From: Pseudosulfitobacter sp. DSM 107133
GTDB lineage: Bacteria > Pseudomonadota > Alphaproteobacteria > Rhodobacterales > Rhodobacteraceae
Direction of reading: 5' to 3'
Length of the DNA: 64,000 bases
Assembly: GCF_022788695.1 (NCBI RefSeq)
Contig: NZ_CP085154.1
Location: 2,604,001-2,668,000, forward strand
Shown: piece by piece, positions 43,082 through 51,381 of the stretch
Position numbering within the stretch: the first letter of the stretch is position 1
Layout of the letters: each line of letters opens with the position of its first letter
Made by a program: the position numbers and the translations under genes
The notes under the pieces: model-generated
What the model was told of the DNA's origin: nothing
The model's input: only the letters and a program-made list of their open reading frames with translations
Database searches by the model: none

Positions 43082-44935
43082 CTACCTAGTCGCAACATCG
43101 GCGTTTGCCAAGTCTTTGATGGAAATTCCATCGTAGCGTCCCTGATGAATGCCTAAATGGCATTCATGACATACTGGGACTTGCTTTCGGTTTATGGCTT
43201 GCAGGACCTGTGTAAAACCTTTCGCCTTGCCTCTTCTGATGTGCTTCACGTGGTGCATTTGCACCCTATCGTCGCCATCACAGATTACGCACATTTCTTC
43301 CAGCTTTGTTCGCGTTCTGAGGTTGATCCCAAGGGTAATTAGGTCCGCAGGACCCTTACCCCCCTTGAAGTTCATGCGATCTTTCTTCCAACTGGTATTT
43401 AGGGCCAGTTCAGAGTATTTGATCACCTTCCCAGCATTGTCCTTTTTCTTCGGGACTTTGCAGCGAAGACCGATTCTTGCGAATAGTCGTTTTAACGAAC
43501 ACTGTCTTTTACGACAGAGTGTCTTCGCGCACGAGAACTGCAAAAGGTATTGCAGGTAAGCTAAGCGTCTCGGATTATCCACGAATGAATAATAGTTCCG
43601 ATAGCCACGCATGATCGCTGAATAGGCTTCTACGATCTCCCACTCTTCCTTATGTATCCAAGCCAACTTGGCTTGAGGCTGGTTATCGCTGTCGAGGAAT
43701 CCCTTCTCCTTTAACCTTTTCAGAATGTTCTGAATAGGAACACGCATCATTGTATTATGCGTTGTAGGGAGTCTTCTCTTGATTAGGGTGTTGCCCCTTG
43801 GGGGTTTCATCCTTCTCATGATGTCTTCTCCGGAGCCAATAGTGATATTGGTTCCGAGGAAGAGGGCTTCTTCTTTCCTTGCGTTCCTTATGGCTGTCTT
43901 TTCTTCACTGAGTTCCAGTTTGAGGTTCTTCTGAAAGAACTCCGTGGCTTCTTCTTTGAACTTTTCCGCCAGAGAGCGGGGTCCGTCGATAGCAACCAAC
44001 CAGTCGTCAGCGTATCGCACATATTTTACCTTGATGATATCAGGGTCGTTATGAACGATAGATGATGTAGAGAGTTTCCCCTTCATCAGCTCGGCGAATC
44101 TCTCGGGAGAAACTCGCTTTTTGCCAGCCTTGATCCTTTTTAACTCCTTGTCGAAGAAGGTATATTCTGGGTTGACCTTTTTACGGGTCGTTCCGTCCTC
44201 ACGCAACTTCTGGTTCTTCGCGATGAACTCGTCCACCCACATATCGAATTCGTGTAGGTAGATGTTCGCTAAGATAGGGCTGATGATACTCCCTTGGGGA
44301 GTGCCAAGAATCGAGTTATGGGAGACTTTGCCTTCCATATACCCGGCCCTGAGAGCTTTCCAAATCAGGTCCAAGAACTTTTGGTCCTTGATCCGTTTGG
44401 ATAGGATGTGGATTAGAGTTTGATGATCAATGTTGTCGAAACATCCTTTGATGTCTCCCTCCACGAACCAACTGACTCCGTGCCATCCACGAACTTGTTG
44501 CAAGCAGCTGTGCGTTCCCCTTCCATTTCTGAAACCATGAGAGGTGTCCAAGAAAGTAGGATTATCCCCATCATAGATACATTCAAGTATCATGCGAACA
44601 ACCTCTTGAACCACTTTGTCCTTAGGCGATGGGATCCCAAGCGGTCTCTCTTTCCCGTTGGCCTTTGGGATTTTAATCCTCTTGGACCGAGTGAAATCGA
44701 AACTTTGATCTCTCATCTTCCGGATGATGTTCTTAATGGTTGTCATAGAGAAACCATCAAGGGTTGTTTCATCCGTCCCTTGGGTCATGTTCCCAGGGGC
44801 GCTCTTAATCCTCTCGTAAGCCGTGATATAGAGATCTTCCATATACAGCATCCGATATAGATCTTGATTGACCCAGTTGGGGTTAGCGTTCAGTTCCTTG
44901 ACTTTCTGCAGTCTATTCAGGCCTTTAAAATCCAT
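43082..44935 (-). CDS. Group II intron reverse transcriptase/maturase with C-terminal HNH-type domain
   Basis: Protein of 617 residues. The reverse transcriptase domain includes RPLGIPSPKDKVVQEVVRMI, GDIKGCFDNIDHQTLI, GTPQGSIISPILANIYLHEF and the catalytic YADDWLVAI. A maturase X region follows (RGYRNYYSFVDNPRRLAYLQ), and the C-terminus has CVICDGDDRVQMHHVKH and CHECHLGIHQGRYDG, an HNH endonuclease arrangement. The frame is intact. I chose the ATG at 44935 (AGGAAGG upstream); an ATG at 44995 is possible. It should promote splicing of the intron from the tRNA precursor and retrohoming into tRNA-Ser targets. Confidence 0.92.
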   Translation of the reverse strand: MDFKGLNRLQKVKELNANPNWVNQDLYRMLYMEDLYITAYERIKSAPGNMTQGTDETTLDGFSMTTIKNIIRKMRDQSFDFTRSKRIKIPKANGKERPLGIPSPKDKVVQEVVRMILECIYDGDNPTFLDTSHGFRNGRGTHSCLQQVRGWHGVSWFVEGDIKGCFDNIDHQTLIHILSKRIKDQKFLDLIWKALRAGYMEGKVSHNSILGTPQGSIISPILANIYLHEFDMWVDEFIAKNQKLREDGTTRKKVNPEYTFFDKELKRIKAGKKRVSPERFAELMKGKLSTSSIVHNDPDIIKVKYVRYADDWLVAIDGPRSLAEKFKEEATEFFQKNLKLELSEEKTAIRNARKEEALFLGTNITIGSGEDIMRRMKPPRGNTLIKRRLPTTHNTMMRVPIQNILKRLKEKGFLDSDNQPQAKLAWIHKEEWEIVEAYSAIMRGYRNYYSFVDNPRRLAYLQYLLQFSCAKTLCRKRQCSLKRLFARIGLRCKVPKKKDNAGKVIKYSELALNTSWKKDRMNFKGGKGPADLITLGINLRTRTKLEEMCVICDGDDRVQMHHVKHIRRGKAKGFTQVLQAINRKQVPVCHECHLGIHQGRYDGISIKDLANADVATR

Positions 44936-45170
44936 CCGGATTAACCTTCCTTTCTTACAGATGAGAACCTGTCGTCCTTCACCTTCTCCCCGCATTACCG
45001 GGACATTATGCCGTTTGGCGCGGCTATTACGACGACTCCGAGACCGTAGGAATTACTCCCCTTAGGCCTTCCCGAATTCGACACGACATCGGTTATTGAC
45101 CGCACTTAGATTCCCATTTCGTCTTTCAACCACTTCTCGTGGCATCCCTCTCCCAGTGCGTCCTCCTCGA

Positions 45171-45178
45171 CTTGAAAA
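45171..45178 (-). promoter_or_regulatory. Candidate EBS1 of the group II intron
   Basis: TTTTCAAG on the minus strand in intron domain I. It is complementary to the last seven exon bases CTTGAAA and to the A that begins the 3' exon, as expected for the exon-binding site that selects the insertion point. Confidence 0.65.
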
Positions 45179-45455
45179 CCTTCGTGGAGGTGGGAGATAA
45201 TCGGCAACGCGAGATTTTCCGAGTAGGGTCGCGGTATTCCCGGGCAGACTTGGGTTCAGCCAGTTTAGGCTTAATCATATGCGATTTAGCTGCAATGCTC
45301 TCTTGGCTACATCTCGTTCGCCTCATCATCGCTTTTCCAAGGATGCTATGTTCAGCCGGCACTTTCGCTTCGACCTAACCTTGGTGCTTTACACACTAAC
45401 ACACAGTGTGATGTAGACCTCCTACATTACCAATATCGCGCCTTAGACGGCGCAC

Positions 45456-45494
45456 TTTCAAGACCGGTGCATTCGACCACTCTGCCACTCCTCC
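45456..45494 (-). tRNA. tRNA-Ser(UGA), 5' exon of the intron-split gene
   Basis: Thirty-nine nt on the minus strand: acceptor GGAGGAG, D arm GCAGAGTGGTCGAATGC, anticodon 5' strand CCGGT and the whole loop CTTGAAA (anticodon UGA), then the intron begins with GTGCG. The gene lies just upstream of the SPOR/carboxypeptidase genes but on the opposite strand. Confidence 0.88.
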
Positions 45495-45704
45495 GACTGG
45501 GGTGGAATAGTGCGGGTGAAACGATTCGGCAAACCGCGATTTTTACAAATCTGCGCGGGGAATATTGCCGATAGGTTCCACCCGCGCTTTTCACAGGCCG
45601 CTTCACGCGCTAGAATGCGCCCAATGCCCCCGACAGAGGGGTTATCACGCGTGCCATTGTGGGCACACCGGCCCATTGGGGTGCCGGAGACAGGCAAGGA
45701 CTTT

Positions 45705-46613
45705 ATGACGATGGCTTGGGCAGTCTTCTCTACACATTTTTCCAATCGTACCAAAGGCTTGATTGCCACAACCTGCGCTTTGGCCCTGCTGGCCGGATGC
45801 GACGAGGGCGGTCAGTTCAGCCTTGGGCAGGGGCTGGGCGTCAAATCCAACGGCAGCGAACAGGTCAGTGCCACCAAACGCACCCGCAAGACGGTCGAGC
45901 GTGACATCGAAGCCCCCGAGGTGTTCTCGGCCACCGAAGCGGGCCTGTGGGACGGTCGCCCGTCGCTGGGCGGTGTCTGGGTGGCGCACCCCGATGTCAA
46001 CGACCCCGAGCGGGTGATTATCCGCAACCAGGCCAACGGCAAGTTCGTCGTCGGCGCCCTGTTCCGCCGCGAGCGTGACATTCCCGGGCCACGGCTACAG
46101 GTATCATCCGATGCCGCATCCTCGCTGGGCATGCTGGCCGGTGCGCCGGTTGAACTGAACGTGACCGCGCTGCGCAAGGAAGAGGTGGCCGAGGATGGCC
46201 CCGCCGATGACCTGCCCGCCGGGACCACGGCGGACGCCGAAACCGCCGCCCTGCCCGCCGCCACAGAGGTTGAAGCCACATCGCTTGATCCGGTTTCGGT
46301 CGCGGAAACCGCGCTGGCAGACACCGCAGCGCCGGCGGCCCCAAAACCCGCGCCCAAACCGAAACCCCGCACCTCTTCGCTGGACAAACCCTATGTGCAG
46401 ATCGGTATTTTCTCGGTCGAAGCCAATGCCGAACGCACCGCCAACCAGATGCGCGGCGCCGGTGTTGTGCCACAGATCAAACCCTTCGACTCAAATGGCA
46501 AGACCTTCTGGCGCGTTGTCGTCGGCCCTGCCGTAACCGCATCCGAACGCAAACAGCTCCTTGCCAAGATCAAGGAACAGGGCTTCTCTGATGCCTATGC
46601 CGTGACCAACTAA
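45705..46613 (+). CDS. SPOR-domain lipoprotein
   Basis: Protein of 302 residues. The N-terminal signal ends in the lipobox LALLAGC (Cys near 32), so the mature protein is a lipoprotein. A central alanine/proline-rich linker (TAAPAAPKPAPKPKPRTSS) leads to a C-terminal SPOR domain (YVQIGIFSVEANAERTANQM onwards), which binds denuded peptidoglycan glycans at division or remodelling sites. The middle region resembles the rare-lipoprotein RlpA fold (RNQANGKFVVGALFRRE). The ATG at 45705 with AAGGA upstream is preferred over longer frames. The downstream D,D-carboxypeptidase supports a cell-wall role. Confidence 0.85.
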   Translation: MTMAWAVFSTHFSNRTKGLIATTCALALLAGCDEGGQFSLGQGLGVKSNGSEQVSATKRTRKTVERDIEAPEVFSATEAGLWDGRPSLGGVWVAHPDVNDPERVIIRNQANGKFVVGALFRRERDIPGPRLQVSSDAASSLGMLAGAPVELNVTALRKEEVAEDGPADDLPAGTTADAETAALPAATEVEATSLDPVSVAETALADTAAPAAPKPAPKPKPRTSSLDKPYVQIGIFSVEANAERTANQMRGAGVVPQIKPFDSNGKTFWRVVVGPAVTASERKQLLAKIKEQGFSDAYAVTN

Positions 46614-46627
46614 AGGACACCCAACCG

Positions 46628-47797
46628 ATGATCCGCACCCTCGCTGCCGCCTTCGCGCTGATCCTCACCACGCTGCCCGCGCTGGCCTTCGACACCCGCG
46701 CAGGGGCTGCTTTTGTCATCGACCAGACCACTGGCACAGTGTTGCTGACCAAGAACGCAGACCAGCCGCTGCCGCCTGCCTCGATGTCCAAACTGATGAC
46801 GCTGTATATGGCGTTCGAGGCTTTGGGCGATGGCCGCCTGACCCTGAACGAAGAGCTGCCCGTGTCGCAACATGCGATGAACTATGCAGGCTCGACCCTG
46901 TTTCTGAAAGCGGGCGAGCGGGTGCCCGTCGAAAGCCTGTTGCGTGGCATCATCGTGCTGTCGGGCAACGACGCCTGTGCCGTGATTGCCGAGGCGCTCA
47001 GCCCCGATGGCACCGAGGCGGGCTTTGCCCGGCTGATGACCCAGCGTGCGGTGAAGATGGGCATGACCAACTCGACCTTCGCCAACTCGAACGGCTGGCC
47101 GCAGGCGGGTCATTTGATGTCGATGCGCGATCTGGCGTTGCTGGCCAACCACATCATCACCGATTTCCCGCAATATTACCCGCTGTTTGCCGAGAAAGAA
47201 TATCTGTTCGATCCCACCGAGGCGTCGAACCGCTACAACCGCAACCCGCTGCTGGGCCTTGGCATCGGCGCGGATGGCCTGAAAACCGGCCACACCCAAG
47301 AGGCCGGTTACGGGCTGGTCGGCTCTGCCGTGCAGGGCGATCGTCGTATCATCTTTGTGCTGTCGGGCCTGGCCACCGCCGACGCCCGCGCCGAAGAGGC
47401 CGAGGCCATCGTGAACTGGGCCTTTCGCCAGTTTGCGCAACGCCCTTTGGGCAAAGCCGGCCAGCGCATCGCGCAGGCCGACGTCTGGATGGGCCAGTCC
47501 AAAAGCGTCGGCCTGACGCTCGAGGAGGACCTGACAGTGCTGCTGCCGGTGCTGGCCGGTGACGAGATCCCCGCCGAAGTGGTCTATACCGGCCCGATCA
47601 AGGCCCCGTTTGAAGCAGGCGACAAGCTGGCGGAACTGGTACTGAAACCCGAAGGCCTGCCGGAAACCCGCGTGCCGCTGGTGGCCGAGACCTCGGTCGC
47701 CCCTGCCGGCTTCATGGCCAAGGTCAGCACCGTGGCGCTGATCCTGCTGGAACGCCTGAACCGTGGCCCCGAAGAAGCACCCGAGGCTGCCAGTTGA
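46628..47797 (+). CDS. D-alanyl-D-alanine carboxypeptidase (class A low-mass PBP)
   Basis: Protein of 389 residues with a cleavable signal (MIRTLAAAFALILTTLPALA). The three active-site motifs of serine D,D-peptidases are present: S-x2-K in PASMSKLMTLY, S-x-N in VLSGNDACAVI and KTG in DGLKTGHTQEAGYG. The C-terminal beta-rich domain (from about 275) and terminal amphipathic segment fit DacA/DacC/DacF enzymes that trim the terminal D-Ala of peptidoglycan stem peptides. It starts 14 bp after the SPOR gene and overlaps tmk by 4 bp. Confidence 0.93.
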   Translation: MIRTLAAAFALILTTLPALAFDTRAGAAFVIDQTTGTVLLTKNADQPLPPASMSKLMTLYMAFEALGDGRLTLNEELPVSQHAMNYAGSTLFLKAGERVPVESLLRGIIVLSGNDACAVIAEALSPDGTEAGFARLMTQRAVKMGMTNSTFANSNGWPQAGHLMSMRDLALLANHIITDFPQYYPLFAEKEYLFDPTEASNRYNRNPLLGLGIGADGLKTGHTQEAGYGLVGSAVQGDRRIIFVLSGLATADARAEEAEAIVNWAFRQFAQRPLGKAGQRIAQADVWMGQSKSVGLTLEEDLTVLLPVLAGDEIPAEVVYTGPIKAPFEAGDKLAELVLKPEGLPETRVPLVAETSVAPAGFMAKVSTVALILLERLNRGPEEAPEAAS

Positions 47798-48441
47798 GCC
47801 TGCCGCACAGCCAACGCGGCACGTTCATCACCTTCGAAGGCATCGACGGCTCGGGCAAATCCACGCAAGCCCGCCTGCTGGCCGATCACCTGCGCGCCCT
47901 TGGCCGCGACGTGGTGCTGACCCGCGAACCCGGCGGCTCGCCGGGGGCCGAGGAAATCCGCGCGCTGGTGTTGCAGGGCGATCCCGACCGCTGGTCTGCC
48001 GAAACCGAAATCCTGCTGTTCACCGCCGCGCGACGCGACCATCTGGAACGCACCATCAACCCCGCCCTCGCGGCGGGAAAAATCGTGATCTGCGACCGCT
48101 TTGCCGACAGCACCCGCATGTATCAGGGCCTGTCGCGCGGCGACCTGCGCGCCACCGTCGACCAGTTGCACACGCTGATGATCGGGCGCGAACCCGACCT
48201 GACGGTGCTGATCGACATGGACCCCGACACCGGCCACGCCCGCGCCAAATCCCGCCAAACCGCCGAAGAACGCTTCGAGGATTTCGGCACCGAGCTGCAA
48301 GCCCGGATGCGCGCGGGCTTTCTGGCCCTCGCACAAGAATTCCCCGACCGCTTCCGCACCATCAACGGTGCCGGGGCCATCGACACCGTCGCCGCCGAAG
48401 TTGCCCGGACCGTCACCCCGAACCTGTCTTCTTTTGGCTGA
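47794..48441 (+). CDS. tmk: Thymidylate kinase
   Basis: Protein of 215 residues phosphorylating dTMP to dTDP. P-loop FEGIDGSGKSTQ (near residue 14), the DR-bearing segment CDRFADSTRMYQG, LTREPGGSPGAEEIR and the LID-like RAKSRQTAEERFE are visible. The start is a TTG at 47794 overlapping the carboxypeptidase stop (TTGA); no better ATG exists before the P-loop. Order tmk-holB-tatD-MBL hydrolase is conserved in many alphaproteobacteria. Confidence 0.95.
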   Translation: MSLPHSQRGTFITFEGIDGSGKSTQARLLADHLRALGRDVVLTREPGGSPGAEEIRALVLQGDPDRWSAETEILLFTAARRDHLERTINPALAAGKIVICDRFADSTRMYQGLSRGDLRATVDQLHTLMIGREPDLTVLIDMDPDTGHARAKSRQTAEERFEDFGTELQARMRAGFLALAQEFPDRFRTINGAGAIDTVAAEVARTVTPNLSSFG

Positions 48442-48520
48442 AAATATCCCGGGGGAACGTCGCGCAGCGGCGTGGGGGCAGCGCCCCCGATATTACATTT
48501 GGCAGCGCCCCCGATCTCAT
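48438..48520. repeat. Intergenic palindromic repeat between tmk and holB
   Basis: Contains AAATATCCCGGGGGA and the hairpin GGGGGCAGCGCCCCC, with GGCAGCGCCCCCGAT repeated directly. The same type of sequence occurs at 14490-14548, so it is a dispersed family in this genome. Confidence 0.6.
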
Positions 48521-48572
48521 GTCGCCAAAGCCCCCATTCCAACCGCCGCAACACAGTGCTAGACCACCCCCA

Positions 48573-49703
48573 ATGGCCACCACCGAACCCGATATCCAGC
48601 CTGCCGATCAGGTCCCCGGCGCCCCGCATCCCAGCGCGGCGACGCAGCTGATCGGACAAGACGCCGCGCAACAGGCTTTCCTTGATGCCTTTGCCAGCGC
48701 ACGCCTGCACCATGCGTGGATGATCACCGGCCCGCGCGGTGTCGGCAAGGCGACGCTGGCGTGGTCCATCGCCCGCTTTTTGCTGGCCACCCCCGATCCG
48801 GCCGACGACGGCGGCATGTTCGGCGCGCCGCCTCCGCCCACGTCCTTGCACATCAACCCCGACCACCCCGTCGCCCACCGCATCGCGGCGCGGGCCGAAC
48901 CGGGGCTGAAATCCATCACCCGCACCGTCAACGAAAAAACCGGACGGATGCGCGACCAGATCGTTGTGGATGACATCCGCCGTCTGGCCGGTTTCTTCCA
49001 GATGTCCGCGACCGACGGGGGCCGCCGCGTGGTGATCGTCGATACCGCCGACGACATGAACACGCAAGCCGCCAACGCCCTGCTCAAGATGCTGGAAGAG
49101 CCACCGGCCCGTGCCACCATCCTGCTGATCTCCCACCAGCCTTCGCGCCTGCTACCGACGATCCGGTCGCGCTGTCGCACCCTGCGGCTGGGCACGCTGG
49201 CACCCGAACAGATGGCGCAAGCGATGGCGCAGGCGGGCATCGACGCAGGCGACAACGCCGCCGCGCTGGCCGAACTGTCTGCCGGCTCGGTGGGAGAGGC
49301 CCTGCGCCTGTCGCTGTCGGGTGGCTTGCAGATCTACGCCGAAATCATCGGCCTGCTCGGATCGCTGCCCAACCTCGACCGTGCCCGCACCCTGAAACTG
49401 GCCGAGGCCGCGGCCCAGCGCGGTGCTGCGGACAAGCTGGACCTGCTGTTCGTATTGCTCGACATCGCCATGGGGCGGCTGGCGCGTACCGGTGCCACCG
49501 GCAGCCCCCCCGCCACGCAGGCTGCGCCGCATGAATCCACCGTGCTGGCCCGCCTTTCCCCCGACGCCCGCGCCGCACGCGGCTGGGCCACCACGCAACA
49601 GCATGTCAGCGCCCGCGCTGCCCACGGGCGGGCGGTCAACCTTGACCCTGCCGCGCTGGTGTTGGATACGTTTTTCAAGCTACAACAACAGGCGCTTGCC
49701 TGA
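48573..49703 (+). CDS. holB: DNA polymerase III subunit delta'
   Basis: Protein of 376 residues, the clamp-loader delta' subunit. The AAA+ fold is clear: ITGPRGVGKATLAWSIARFL (P-loop-like, near residue 50), VVIVDTADDMNTQAANALLK and the sensor segment ISHQPSRLLPTIRSRCRTLR. The ATG at 48573 follows the intergenic repeat. It works with tau/gamma and delta to load the sliding clamp. Confidence 0.93.
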   Translation: MATTEPDIQPADQVPGAPHPSAATQLIGQDAAQQAFLDAFASARLHHAWMITGPRGVGKATLAWSIARFLLATPDPADDGGMFGAPPPPTSLHINPDHPVAHRIAARAEPGLKSITRTVNEKTGRMRDQIVVDDIRRLAGFFQMSATDGGRRVVIVDTADDMNTQAANALLKMLEEPPARATILLISHQPSRLLPTIRSRCRTLRLGTLAPEQMAQAMAQAGIDAGDNAAALAELSAGSVGEALRLSLSGGLQIYAEIIGLLGSLPNLDRARTLKLAEAAAQRGAADKLDLLFVLLDIAMGRLARTGATGSPPATQAAPHESTVLARLSPDARAARGWATTQQHVSARAAHGRAVNLDPAALVLDTFFKLQQQALA

Positions 49704-49711
49704 AGGGCCCG

Positions 49712-50518
49712 ATGCAGACACCTCCGCAGATCACCGACAGCCATTGCCACCTGGATTTCACCGACTTTGACGGCCAGCGCGACCAGATCGTCGCCGACGC
49801 CGCAGCGGCGGGCGTGACGCGCATGGTCACCATCTGCACGCGACTCAGGAACGAGCCGCAAGTGCGTGCGATTGCCGAGAAATACGCATCTGTCTTCTAT
49901 GCTGCCGGCACCCACCCGATGAGCGCCGCAGACGAACCACTTGCCTCGGTCGATGAACTGGTGGCACTGGCCCAGCACCCGAAATTCGTGGGCATCGGCG
50001 AAACCGGTCTTGATTACCACTACACCGCCGACAGCGCCGGGGTGCAGCAGCAAAGCCTGCGTATCCACATAGCCGCCGCGCGCCAGACCGGCCTGCCGCT
50101 GATCATCCACGCGCGTGCCGCCGATGATGACATGGCCCGCATTCTGGCCGAAGAACACGCAAACGGCGCCTTTTCCTGCGTCATGCACTGCTTCTCCTCC
50201 TCGCCCGAACTGGCCTGCGCGGCACTGGACCTTGGTTTTTATCTCAGCATGTCGGGCATCGCCGCCTTTCCCAAAAGCCAGGAGATCCGCGACATCTTTG
50301 CCGCAGCACCCGTTGAACGCATTCTGGTCGAAACCGACGCCCCCTATCTGGCACCGCCCCCCCACCGGGGCCGACGCAATGAACCGGCCTATACCGCCCA
50401 TACGGCCCGTGTCGGTGCCGAGGTCTTCGGGCTTGATTACGCCGACTTCGCCGCGCAAACCCAAACCAACTTTGACCGCCTGTTCACCAAGGCAGCCCAG
50501 TACAAGGCCGCCGCCTGA
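49712..50518 (+). CDS. TatD-family metal-dependent deoxyribonuclease
   Basis: Protein of 268 residues with TatD metal-binding motifs: ITDSHCHLDFTDFDG at the N-terminus, GIGETGLDYHY (near 94), PLIIHARAADDDM, HCFSSSPELA and the C-terminal LVETDAPYLAPPPHRGRRNE. TatD proteins are 3'-5' exonucleases/hydrolases linked to DNA repair or turnover. It starts 8 bp after holB and overlaps the next gene by one base. Confidence 0.93.
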   Translation: MQTPPQITDSHCHLDFTDFDGQRDQIVADAAAAGVTRMVTICTRLRNEPQVRAIAEKYASVFYAAGTHPMSAADEPLASVDELVALAQHPKFVGIGETGLDYHYTADSAGVQQQSLRIHIAAARQTGLPLIIHARAADDDMARILAEEHANGAFSCVMHCFSSSPELACAALDLGFYLSMSGIAAFPKSQEIRDIFAAAPVERILVETDAPYLAPPPHRGRRNEPAYTAHTARVGAEVFGLDYADFAAQTQTNFDRLFTKAAQYKAAA

Positions 50519-51315
50519 TGGCAGACCTGCGCTTTACCATCCTCGGCTGCGGTTCCTCGGGCGGCGTGCCGCGTCTGGGCGGCCACTGGGGCGCGTGCGA
50601 TCCGGCCAACCCGAAAAACAACCGCCGCCGCTGTTCCATTCTGGTGGAGCGCGTCGCCGATGCGGGCACCACCACCGTGCTGGTCGACACCTCGCCCGAT
50701 CTGCGCAGCCAGCTGCTGGATGCCAAAGTCGGCCGGCTTGACGGGGTCATCTATACCCACAGCCACGCCGACCATGTGCACGGCATCGACGATCTGCGCA
50801 TGATCGTGTTCAACATGCGCGCGCGCCTGCCCGTCTGGGCCGACGCTGAGACCCAGGCCGCCCTGATGGCGCGTTTCGACTATGCGTTCGTGCAACCCGA
50901 AGGCTCGATGTATCCGCCGATCCTGAACATGAACCTGCTTGAAGGCGACGTGACCGTGTCTGGAGCCGGCGGCGACATCACCTTTACCCCCTTCCCGGTC
51001 AACCACGGCGCCATCGACGCCCTGGGCTTTCGCATCCGCGACGTGGCCTACCTGCCCGATGTCGCCAGCATACCCGACACCTCATGGCCCTATATGGACA
51101 ACCTTGACTGCTGGATCGTCGACGCCCTGCGCCGCGATCCGCACCCGACCCACAGCCATCTGGCGCAAACGCTGGACTGGATCACGCAGGTACAGCCCAA
51201 ACAGGCGGTGCTGACCAACATGCACATCGACCTCGACTATCAGACATTGCTGGATGAAACCCCCGACCATATCCAGCCCGCCTATGACGGCATGACGCTG
51301 ACCTTTCCCGACTGA
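50518..51315 (+). CDS. Metallo-beta-lactamase fold hydrolase (PhnP-like)
   Basis: Protein of 265 residues. The MBL signature THSHADHVHGIDDLR (near residue 80) supplies the metal ligands; further histidines are in PVNHGAIDALGF and TNMHIDLDY. The N-terminus LGCGSSGGVPRLGGHWGACD with KNNRRRCSILVE is typical of the PhnP / cyclic-phosphate phosphodiesterase group. The substrate in the absence of phn genes is unknown. The start overlaps the tatD stop (TGATG). Confidence 0.88.
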   Translation: MADLRFTILGCGSSGGVPRLGGHWGACDPANPKNNRRRCSILVERVADAGTTTVLVDTSPDLRSQLLDAKVGRLDGVIYTHSHADHVHGIDDLRMIVFNMRARLPVWADAETQAALMARFDYAFVQPEGSMYPPILNMNLLEGDVTVSGAGGDITFTPFPVNHGAIDALGFRIRDVAYLPDVASIPDTSWPYMDNLDCWIVDALRRDPHPTHSHLAQTLDWITQVQPKQAVLTNMHIDLDYQTLLDETPDHIQPAYDGMTLTFPD

Positions 51316-51381
51316 CCGCTTCTCTGGTTCTAAAAAATCCTCCCCGAAGGGCCGTTCTCTGACCCTCTCAAGGTTCTGAAT

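Larger units (their letters stand above)
42873..45455 (-). mobile_element. Group II intron in the anticodon loop of tRNA-Ser(UGA), carrying a second tRNA-Ser gene
   Basis: A 2583-nt intron on the minus strand. The 5' end is GTGCG (consensus GUGYG) and the 3' end is AC. Domain V is recognisable at 42920-42953 with the AGC triad and a GAAA tetraloop. Domain VI at 42875-42919 contains GACAG/CTGTC and a bulged A seven nt from the 3' end (42879), the expected branch point. A candidate EBS1, TTTTCAAG at 45178-45171, pairs fully with the exon sequence CTTGAAA before the splice site plus the first base of the 3' exon. The reverse transcriptase is encoded in domain IV, followed by a complete tRNA-Ser(UGA) gene. 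Confidence 0.88.

Noticed and set aside
43082..44935. Retron or diversity-generating retroelement
   Set aside because: The RT has group II maturase features and an HNH domain, and intron ends and domain V are present; no msr/msd or template/variable repeats were seen.
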